A DNA stretch of 43,179 nt from a virus. Of this stretch, positions 30,977 to 37,010 are shown one piece after another. Both the position numbers and the translations under genes were made by a program. The notes beneath the pieces were generated by a model. It was not told the origin of the DNA and searched no databases. It saw only the letters and a program-made list of their open reading frames with translations. How positions within the stretch are numbered: the stretch's first letter is position 1; each line of letters starts with the position of its first letter. Location of the stretch: IMG/VR virus record IMGVR_UViG_3300044630_006976, positions 1 through 43,179 of that record; one strand, given 5' to 3'.

Positions 30977-32292
30977 GCGTATGCCAGACGGACGCTGTCG
31001 CGGAGTTGGGCGAGGTTTTTGTAGGAGCGGTATGCCAGACGGACGCTGTCGGCATCCGGCGAGTCGCTGATAAAAACGGCAGCAATCCTGCTGCCATGAT
31101 TGGCCAGCAAATTACCCAGCTTTGCTGCCACGATATCTGGGTTCAAATAATTGACGAAAGTCAGGTACAAGCTGATACCGTGCGGCGCTGGCGGCTTATT
31201 AGCCAGCAGGAAGTCAGTCATGGCAAGGTCGGACCATGTGGCGATGCGGCGCTGCAGCTTGGTAAGCGTAGTGTACTCCGGTGCGATGGGCTGTCCGGCC
31301 TGCTCGCTCACCTGCTCCCACGTCAGTTCCTCCTGATCCGGATACCATCCACCGGAATTTGAATCAATCTCCTCGACGGCCTTCCCGAGTTCACGATACT
31401 CCTGTACCTCGGTCCATGTAAGAAACCGCTGCCCCACCGGGCTGAAGTATCGCTTCGAAGCGATACGGATCGGCAGGCACCGGGCCACGGCACATACGTG
31501 ACCGATCACACTCGGCGGCAGGTCGCACTCGGCAAAGAAACTGGCCAGCGTCGTTGATCGAGATGTGCAATGTGGGTACCCGACGCCGTACAGGCTGAGC
31601 AGATATCCCTGTGACCCATCCAGCAGGGCGGTGGCTCCAGCTTCGAGCATAGCCAGAATCTGAGACGGGCGGGCCAGCATGTCTGCCAGCTGCGGCTCGT
31701 CCCGCGCCACGACGCCCTTCCGCAGGGCCTTGCGAGCGCGGGCGGCACCAGCACCGCTCCCAGTGGTTCCGTGCCGCGTCGTACCTGAGTCATGGTCAAC
31801 GGCAGCAAGCGTCACGCCGTCAAAGTCTGATGCTCCATTCTCGTAGGCGATGTCGCCGTCCGTCACGATGCTGGCCATCGGGTGGATGAGCACCTGATCC
31901 CGGCGCACGTCGCATGCGTCCATTTCGGCGAGCAGGTCTTCCACCTGAAATGCTGCACCCGGCCCAATCCAAAACTTGGGCCAGTACGTAACCCGCACTG
32001 TGTTGTCGTCTACAGGGGTCTCCGCCAGCATCATGCCGTTGTAGAAGGCCCCGCATGGCAGCACCTTGAAGACGAACTTTCCGGCGACTCTGGCAGCCGA
32101 CATGATGTCGCCATCCACCATTCGGCTGTTGGCATCCACCACGGTATGGGAACTATTACGCCCATTGGCCGTCATCAAAATGGTCGGTCTGTGGTGCTTA
32201 ACCAGGTGCGAGGATATAACGCCCTTGGCGGTGGAGCCGTATTGGGCGTCGAGGACGGTAGTAACAGTGCCGGGTGTGAAGATTTTGCTCAT
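30973..32292 (-). CDS. purZ: Adenylosuccinate synthetase homologue of the PurZ type
   Basis: A 439-aa protein of the PurA superfamily. The P-loop reads D-A-Q-Y-G-S-T-A-K-G where PurA has Q-W-G-D-E-G-K-G, so the catalytic Asp is Ser. Phage PurZ enzymes carry this G-S-T change and join Asp to dGMP, the first step toward 2-aminoadenine (Z) deoxynucleotides. Other family motifs are NSSHTVV (PurA NAGHT), TTGSGAGAARA (PurA TTGRGIGP) and LDGSQGYLLSL...YPHCTSRSTT (PurA EGAQGT...YPYVTSSNT). The C-terminus has a short internal duplication (DSVRLAY twice). The gene is first in an operon with the SbcD-like gene. The PurZ assignment rests on the Ser; a standard AMP-forming PurA is less likely. Confidence 0.8.
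   Translation of the reverse strand: MSKIFTPGTVTTVLDAQYGSTAKGVISSHLVKHHRPTILMTANGRNSSHTVVDANSRMVDGDIMSAARVAGKFVFKVLPCGAFYNGMMLAETPVDDNTVRVTYWPKFWIGPGAAFQVEDLLAEMDACDVRRDQVLIHPMASIVTDGDIAYENGASDFDGVTLAAVDHDSGTTRHGTTGSGAGAARARKALRKGVVARDEPQLADMLARPSQILAMLEAGATALLDGSQGYLLSLYGVGYPHCTSRSTTLASFFAECDLPPSVIGHVCAVARCLPIRIASKRYFSPVGQRFLTWTEVQEYRELGKAVEEIDSNSGGWYPDQEELTWEQVSEQAGQPIAPEYTTLTKLQRRIATWSDLAMTDFLLANKPPAPHGISLYLTFVNYLNPDIVAAKLGNLLANHGSRIAAVFISDSPDADSVRLAYRSYKNLAQLRDSVRLAYA
30979..31051. repeat. 22-bp direct repeat at the purZ 3' end
   Basis: GTATGCCAGACGGACGCTGTCG occurs at 30979-31000 and 31030-31051 (51-bp period). It encodes the repeated DSVRLAY at the C-terminus and looks like a recent in-frame duplication of 17 codons. 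Confidence 0.9.
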
Positions 32293-32303
32293 ATTAGGCC
32301 GGG

Positions 32304-32322
32304 AGGAACGCTCAGCGTTCCT
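32304..32322. promoter_or_regulatory. Perfect 19-bp palindrome between divergent genes
   Basis: AGGAACGCT-C-AGCGTTCCT, two 9-bp arms around a single base, lies in the 36-bp gap between the purZ start (32292, minus) and the 32329 gene (plus). The one-base centre suits a dimeric repressor site better than an RNA hairpin. No repressor is seen nearby. Confidence 0.6.
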
Positions 32323-32328
32323 GTGTCA

Positions 32329-32598
32329 ATGCGATCCACCGGCACCGTATCACCTGACGTCCAGCCTGGCCTCATTGTGTACAGGCCATACTCACCGCAG
32401 AATGCGGGCGTCGTCATGCAGAACCTTGGCCGGGAGGGGCATGTGGCGAGGCTTATGATCCGATGGCTGGACGGCTCCGAAACTCCTGAGCTCAGTGCTA
32501 GCGTGCGCGACCTCGATACTCTGATTGCGGATCACGCGTCCAAGCTCAGCTATCACCGGAAAATCCGGAAGCGGGCGGCGGAGATCAACCTCTCCTAG
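32329..32598 (+). CDS. Small KOW/SH3-like protein
   Basis: An 89-aa protein starting MRSTGTVSPDVQPGLIVYR. The pattern PGLIVYRPYSPQNAGVVMQN...LMIRWLDGSE fits a single SH3/KOW-like barrel followed by a short helical end. Similar patterns occur in the 9232 and 19813 proteins. The ATG at 32329 follows the palindrome; the longer frame upstream overlaps purZ and is ignored. Function unknown. Confidence 0.6.
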   Translation: MRSTGTVSPDVQPGLIVYRPYSPQNAGVVMQNLGREGHVARLMIRWLDGSETPELSASVRDLDTLIADHASKLSYHRKIRKRAAEINLS

Positions 32599-32683
32599 AA
32601 CAGCGGTCATCGCACAGCCGTTCATCAGTCGCACAGATCACGTCTTCCTCGTTTAAGAGCCGGTGCGCTCCAGCGAACGCGGT

Positions 32684-32872
32684 TCACCTCCCGCGTCGCT
32701 GATCGTTCGGCCATTGCATCGCCGCATCTATCGCCTCGCGGGTGCTGCGGTGATTCACACGGAAATAGCTCGGCCCTGCATTGGCTCCCCGCGCTTCGTT
32801 GTAGAGCTGTCCGCGCACACGCACTCCGCTCATGTCCACTGAGCAGGTGGCGCGGGCGTGGCTTATGCTCAT
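32684..32872 (-). CDS. Small unknown protein
   Basis: A 62-aa basic protein starting MSISHARATCSVDMSG. No family recognised. The start overlaps the stop of a 32-aa ORF (TGATG), placing it third in a coupled minus-strand operon. Confidence 0.55.
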   Translation of the reverse strand: MSISHARATCSVDMSGVRVRGQLYNEARGANAGPSYFRVNHRSTREAIDAAMQWPNDQRRGR

Positions 32873-32970
32873 CAGGTTTCTTCGAGCCAGTCCAGACGCT
32901 GAGAGTCCGTGATGGCCGAACCAGTCACTGCACCACTAACTGCGGGCCGCTCCGGTTGCGCCGGTTTCAT
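32872..32970 (-). CDS. 32-aa coupled ORF
   Basis: Starts MKPAQPERPAVSG and ends QRLDWLEET. Its ATG overlaps the stop of the tagged 33365 gene and its stop overlaps the next start, which supports translation. The MKP start echoes the tag but there is no F-x-x-L-x-E. Confidence 0.5.
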   Translation of the reverse strand: MKPAQPERPAVSGAVTGSAITDSQRLDWLEET

Positions 32971-33365
32971 CTGGATAACTCTCCAGGTATAAGCACATTA
33001 ACAACTGAGTCTTCATGGTAACCCGCATCCTCGTCCTCGTCTTCCCCTGGCGCTGTTCGACTGATGTAAGGCGACCCGTCTCCGTCATACCCATACCACA
33101 GATGCACCTTAGGGTTGGGCATCAGAACACCTTGTGCATCGAACACCAGTGTGGCGCATGAGACCTCGCCACCGCCATCCTGCACAAGCGTATCCTCCCG
33201 CTGTTCAGCGCACTGATTGGCTTCAGCTACTGTTTGGAATGGTCCGTATGCCTCAGCTTCCACACCGTCCAAAGTTCGAATGCCAATGGCGGCAATATAC
33301 CCGTAAATTCCGGATTGAGGACTACGCTTGGTCTCTGTCAGTGCGTGAAATTGTGATGGCTTCAT
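32967..33365 (-). CDS. Protein with capsid-targeting-like N-terminus
   Basis: A 132-aa acidic protein. MKPSQFHALTET is a full copy of the recurrent tag, predicted cut after Glu11. The mature part has an alpha/beta pattern (IYGYIAAIGIRTLDGVEAEAYGPFQTVAEANQCAEQRED, VHLWYGYDGDGSPYI) and an acidic loop. It is one of the two tagged proteins coded on the minus strand and is far from the main cluster. No family recognised. Confidence 0.75.
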   Translation of the reverse strand: MKPSQFHALTETKRSPQSGIYGYIAAIGIRTLDGVEAEAYGPFQTVAEANQCAEQREDTLVQDGGGEVSCATLVFDAQGVLMPNPKVHLWYGYDGDGSPYISRTAPGEDEDEDAGYHEDSVVNVLIPGELSR

Positions 33366-33570
33366 GCTAATTACTTCTTTGTCGCCTTAGCTACCACCCG
33401 AAAGCGCCATAATGCTACAGGTGCTTTGGGAGTGGGACGTGATGTGGTGGCCAACCCGTGATTTTACCATCTGTCCACACGTATCCGAAACAATCGTGCC
33501 GGTTTCATCTAGATAATTAGTGTGTAAGGCGACCTCGCCCAAATTCTGCAGTTCTTGCGCGCTGGATCAG
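33366..33570. other. Intergenic region with gene-start remnants
   Basis: No convincing gene. The minus strand has an ATG at 33508 opening a 14-aa ORF (MKPARLFRIRVDRW). The 19 bases around it (33498-33516) match 32960-32978, the start of the 32-aa ORF, with one difference. A short overlapping frame (GYVWTDGKITGWPP) looks protein-like. The region may hold a decayed tagged gene. Confidence 0.4.
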
Positions 33571-34299
33571 TTATTCAGCGGCTGCGGTCTGATTGCGCAC
33601 CGAGATCGAGAAGGTCGGGGCGATCACAGCCTGCAGGGCGACATTCTCCTCGAAGGTGAGCGCGGTGTGGCGCTTGGCGTGGAAGCCTTCGTTCGGCTTC
33701 ACGAGGTTCTTGTAGATCAGCACGGCGTCCTCGCTGGTCTGGTCGGTGTTGAGGCTCAGCTTCTGCATGAGGGCGATGATGCCCTGCACGAGCTCGGTGC
33801 GCTTCGCTTCCGGCACCTTATCACCCTTGAGCGTGATGTGGAAGGTCTCAGTGAACGAGGCAGCAGTCTTGTCTTCGCCGATGGCGGCGACGATCTCAGT
33901 GCGCGGAACCTGCGGGTAGGCGTCCTTGAACTGGAGGAGCACCGCATTGTCTCCGGTGCCGTTGGCCTGCAGATTCTTGGGCTCGTTCTGCCCCGCATTG
34001 GCCTTGAGCCACTGCATGGCCACCTCCTCGGTGTCACCCTGCTCGATCAGTGCCCGCGCTGTCTTGACGGTGGCGGTTGCGGCCTTCACCTCGGCGGTGG
34101 CCTTGATGAAATTATCAACCGCATCCGGGGCGACGACGGCGACCGGGTAGGTCTTCGATTTGGCTTTCGCGGCGGGTGCTGCTGCGCCGAATGCTCCGGC
34201 GAGGAGATCATTGGCGCTCAGGGCTGGGGCTGCTGCCTTCTTCTTGGCAGTCTTTGCAGTGGGTTTCGTGACGGTGGCGGTGGTATTGGTGTTGCTCAT
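33571..34299 (-). CDS. Abundant-type unknown protein, leaderless
   Basis: A 242-aa protein with an Ala/Lys/Thr-rich N-terminal tail (TKPTAKTAKKKAAAPA) resembling histone-like basic tails, then a mixed domain (TFHITLKGDKVPEAKRTELV, FEENVALQAVIAPTFSISVRN). No family recognised. Codon choice is strongly C/G-ending, like the capsid gene, and the promoter is one of the best matches, so high expression is likely. It could be a DNA-binding or ssDNA-binding protein, but there is no direct motif. Confidence 0.75.
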   Translation of the reverse strand: MSNTNTTATVTKPTAKTAKKKAAAPALSANDLLAGAFGAAAPAAKAKSKTYPVAVVAPDAVDNFIKATAEVKAATATVKTARALIEQGDTEEVAMQWLKANAGQNEPKNLQANGTGDNAVLLQFKDAYPQVPRTEIVAAIGEDKTAASFTETFHITLKGDKVPEAKRTELVQGIIALMQKLSLNTDQTSEDAVLIYKNLVKPNEGFHAKRHTALTFEENVALQAVIAPTFSISVRNQTAAAE

Positions 34300-34305
34300 G
34301 GACGA

Positions 34306-34334
34306 AGAATAGCAGGTCTTCGGCAGGCTGTCAA
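34306..34334 (-). promoter_or_regulatory. Sigma70-like promoter, leaderless type
   Basis: Minus strand TTGACA (34334-34329), a 17-bp spacer ending CTGC, then TATTCT (34311-34306), six bases, then ATG at 34299. With P(40810) it has the -10 closest to consensus. Confidence 0.9.
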
Positions 34335-34374
34335 GTACCTACACCAACCCCGTTATATCGCCCGCTGAAGGCTT

Positions 34375-34662
34375 CTACTGATTCTCGGTCTTGATCACGC
34401 TTGCAAGAGCAGTGGCCGTCTTGCCGTCTGCATGTGCCTGCACCCCGCAGTACGCGGAGGTAAGTAACCCCAGCGCAGCAAGAGCAATCTTGGCAAGAGA
34501 TACAATGGACTCTGCAGCTGGTGGAACAAACCAGATAGCTGCCAAGGCAAGCACGAAAATAATCATAAGCAGCTGAACGGCGATGACTGTCATGCGCCAC
34601 TTTTTAGATGCGGTGCATGGCTTTGATGCCATTGTGGTCAGATCCTGTTGAGCTTTGCTCAT
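34375..34662 (-). CDS. Two-TM membrane protein, possible holin
   Basis: A 95-aa protein starting MSKAQQDLTTMASKP. Two hydrophobic segments, about 30-52 (MTVIAVQLLMIIFVLALAAIWFV) and 61-82 (IVSLAKIALAALGLLTSAYCG), flank a short PPAAE turn; the C-terminus is soluble with Lys. Size and topology fit class II holins, but no endolysin gene is nearby. The start at 34662 is chosen over an upstream in-frame GTG/ATG because of spacing from the divergent promoter region. Confidence 0.6.
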   Translation of the reverse strand: MSKAQQDLTTMASKPCTASKKWRMTVIAVQLLMIIFVLALAAIWFVPPAAESIVSLAKIALAALGLLTSAYCGVQAHADGKTATALASVIKTENQ

Positions 34663-34682
34663 ACGATGTGATAGATTATTGG

Positions 34683-34711
34683 TTGAACTGCGTTGCACCA
34701 ATAACTAACCT
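34683..34711 (+). promoter_or_regulatory. Possible promoter for the co-chaperonin gene
   Basis: TTGAAC (34683-34688), 17 bp, TAACCT (34706-34711), 17 bases before the ATG at 34729. Both boxes deviate from consensus and there is no extended -10. The region is divergent with the 34662 gene. Confidence 0.35.
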
Positions 34712-34728
34712 GCAGCGTTCCTTGCGCT

Positions 34729-35241
34729 ATGGTTAAACCCACATCACAATCCAAATCTCGCCTCATTCTTCCACAGTCCACCAGGTCCGTGGCACCCACT
34801 GCCGATACCGACACGGGGTTCAACAAAATCCAGCAGCTGTCGGACCATAAGCTCGTCAAGGTGGACACGGAATGGGGTCCAGTGATGGTACCAGCCAGTT
34901 TGCACGCGATCCGGTGCAGCTTCATCGTGCGGCGGACAACCCAGTGGTGCACGCAGAAAACCGATGGCGGACTGGTGCTCCCCGGAGACGGACAGGCTGA
35001 CGCCACGGAAAAGAAATTCGATCTCGGCGAGGTCGTTGCGGCTGGACCAGAGTGCATTGGCATTAAAATCGGCCAGATCGTCTGTTATCAGCGCAACGCA
35101 GCCATGCGCATTCCCAACGGCACGCGGGAGCCAATTTACTGGAAGATCGATGAGACGCCCATCGCTATTGCCTGCGTGCTGGACCCGCAGCCGGTGAAGG
35201 ATCGTGCGGTTTTCACGGACCTGCGCAACGCGGTTAATTAA
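34729..35241 (+). CDS. GroES-like co-chaperonin (T4 gp31-like role)
   Basis: A 170-aa protein. The C-terminal 110 residues follow the GroES layout: FIVRRTTQ...TDGGLVLPGDG as the mobile-loop region, FDLGEVVAAGPECIGIKIGQIVCYQ, then a domain ending EPIYWKIDETPIAIACVL. Phage co-chaperonins such as gp31 replace GroES so that the host GroEL can fold the capsid protein. The first 45 residues are a Ser/Thr/Pro-rich extension. The next gene starts 8 bp downstream. Confidence 0.75.
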   Translation: MVKPTSQSKSRLILPQSTRSVAPTADTDTGFNKIQQLSDHKLVKVDTEWGPVMVPASLHAIRCSFIVRRTTQWCTQKTDGGLVLPGDGQADATEKKFDLGEVVAAGPECIGIKIGQIVCYQRNAAMRIPNGTREPIYWKIDETPIAIACVLDPQPVKDRAVFTDLRNAVN

Positions 35242-35249
35242 GGAGCAGT

Positions 35250-35642
35250 ATGGGGCTTGATGCCGCCGGTCAGACGTTCAAGGATGAGGCAGAGCGTCTG
35301 AAGCTTGCGCTCTATTGCTCCATTGCGGAGCTCTGCGAGTCAGATCGTTCTGCGCTTAGCACCATCATTGACTTCTTTGATGATTACGACGAGATGTTGC
35401 GGTTCCTGTTCGTGTTCGGGGGCGAAACCATCAAAGTGCCGAGTCTTGATGCACTGACCGCCACCTTCCCGGTGGCTACGGCTGCCCTGGCACGGGTGCG
35501 CGGAGACTACAACGGCGTTCTCCCGAAGGGCGTTACAGCTGAGCATGCAAACCGGGTAGCCGATATCGTTCGGAAGGTGCTAGCACGCAAGGATAAAGCC
35601 CCGGCTGAACGGCAGGCTATCTTACGGGAGCTCGGGCTGTGA
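35250..35642 (+). CDS. Unknown helical protein
   Basis: A 130-aa protein starting MGLDAAGQTFKDEAERL, largely helical, no recognised family. It is one of the few genes here with a Shine-Dalgarno-like sequence (AAGGAG, four bases before the ATG). It overlaps the convergent glycosyltransferase-like gene by 21 bp. Confidence 0.65.
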   Translation: MGLDAAGQTFKDEAERLKLALYCSIAELCESDRSALSTIIDFFDDYDEMLRFLFVFGGETIKVPSLDALTATFPVATAALARVRGDYNGVLPKGVTAEHANRVADIVRKVLARKDKAPAERQAILRELGL

Positions 35643-37010
35643 CCAAAGCGGCTTGCCAAGGGCTGTATTGACAAGGTTATGGATCATCACGGTCCACCGA
35701 TACCATGTGCTTTGACTGGTGAAATCTGGTGGGTTGTCGCGCAAAATCTCAACAAAGTGCTTCTGGCAAGAACGGCAGGTCGGAATGGACTGCACGAATG
35801 TGTCCAGCCATGCCGCATCTTCCGGACCCCCCGTGATCTGGTGATGGTGTAGTTCCGCCCACTTCGGTGGACCCCAGTGGGGAGGCGCGGAAGTGGGCGC
35901 GGATGGAGGCGCGGCTGGAGGCGCGGATGGAGGCGCGGCAAACGGTGGACATGGCGTACACGGCACGTGAGCCTCTACCACCGGGTCATTGGTGAGAGAT
36001 AGGTGTGCATGGCAGTACGATCCGTCGCCACCAAACCTGAACTCCAGTGTCATTGCGCAATTGCCTGCTGAAAGTTGCACGGATGCTATCCCGTCGATAA
36101 CGGCAAGCTGACGGTGGTTATCGTCTGGACATATACAGGCAATGAGCACACCGCCTTGGTATAGGTAAGCCCCAGCTCCTTCACTACTTCGATTTACAAA
36201 ACCATTTGCGTGTATGGTCACCCAACACGCTTGTGGCAGGTTCATGGTGCAGGTAGCTGAGCCTGGTGCGTCAGCGCGGATAGACAATCCGCGATTTGCG
36301 TGTCGCCACATCGGCGGGAGCACCCACTCAGTCGCCTCATCAAGCACAACGGTGGTATGGGGACATGGGCGCTTCGCCACCGGCGGCTTCGACGGCGCGG
36401 GTATTGGTGATGCAGGTGACAGGTATCTGGCGCGACCTTTGCCAACCCAGTCAGCAAAAATGGACGCTTCCGCATCACCATCGTGCTCTGGCGGTTTGAT
36501 GTAAGGCTTCTTTATCCAGTAATGGTGATGGCTGCTCGCCACTTTGGAAAAATGATCAAAACCAGCAACACTGATGCAGTTCAACCCCAGCACCTCGATA
36601 AGATACCATGCAACCAACAGACCACTAGACGGAATGATTCGAGCCTTGCCACTGCGACCCGAGACAAACTGCACGTGTGCTCTGGCGCTCTGGTATACGT
36701 GGTGTGGAATTCGATACACCTGCGCCGGAGCATAGGGTGGGTTCCAGCTTCCACCTTGCGTAAACAGGATGCGGTCTGGGAACACCCCTGCATCACCTGG
36801 CAGCACGCCTCGCCCGAACGTAACCCATAATGTGGTCTTTGAGCCAACGTGACGTTCAAAGCCACGCACGTGAAAGTCATTAAACCTCACGACCTCATCA
36901 TGCGCGTCAATGACTGTGCCGTCTACGAGCAGCGCGCTGGGACCGTTGCCAACGATGCAACAGGTCGTCGTAGCAGTTAGGCTAATAGGTGGTAAGGGTG
37001 AATGTTCCAT
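35622..37010 (-). CDS. GT29-like / beta-domain / Erv1-like fusion protein
   Basis: A 462-aa three-part protein. Residues about 10-190 resemble sialyltransferase-like family GT29: CCIVGNGPSALLVDG, VVRFNDFHVRGFERHVG, PSSGLLVAWYLIEVLG, GFDHF...HHYW. Residues about 220-345 look like a beta-sandwich (possible carbohydrate binding). A repetitive Pro/Ala/Ser linker (APPSAPPAAPPSAP) leads to a C-terminal domain resembling the Erv1/Alr thiol oxidases: WAELHHHQ, CRSCQKHF as the CxxC, and HNLVNTALGKP. Substrates are unknown. The ATG at 37010 is chosen over a TTG; it overlaps the PAAR gene end by 29 bp, so both may be co-expressed with the tail tip. Confidence 0.7.
   Translation of the reverse strand: MEHSPLPPISLTATTTCCIVGNGPSALLVDGTVIDAHDEVVRFNDFHVRGFERHVGSKTTLWVTFGRGVLPGDAGVFPDRILFTQGGSWNPPYAPAQVYRIPHHVYQSARAHVQFVSGRSGKARIIPSSGLLVAWYLIEVLGLNCISVAGFDHFSKVASSHHHYWIKKPYIKPPEHDGDAEASIFADWVGKGRARYLSPASPIPAPSKPPVAKRPCPHTTVVLDEATEWVLPPMWRHANRGLSIRADAPGSATCTMNLPQACWVTIHANGFVNRSSEGAGAYLYQGGVLIACICPDDNHRQLAVIDGIASVQLSAGNCAMTLEFRFGGDGSYCHAHLSLTNDPVVEAHVPCTPCPPFAAPPSAPPAAPPSAPTSAPPHWGPPKWAELHHHQITGGPEDAAWLDTFVQSIPTCRSCQKHFVEILRDNPPDFTSQSTWYRWTVMIHNLVNTALGKPLWSQPELP

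Noticed and set aside
31882-32328. Long plus-strand frame over the purZ start
   Set aside because: The part antisense to purZ has no coding character. Only the portion from 32329 looks like a protein.
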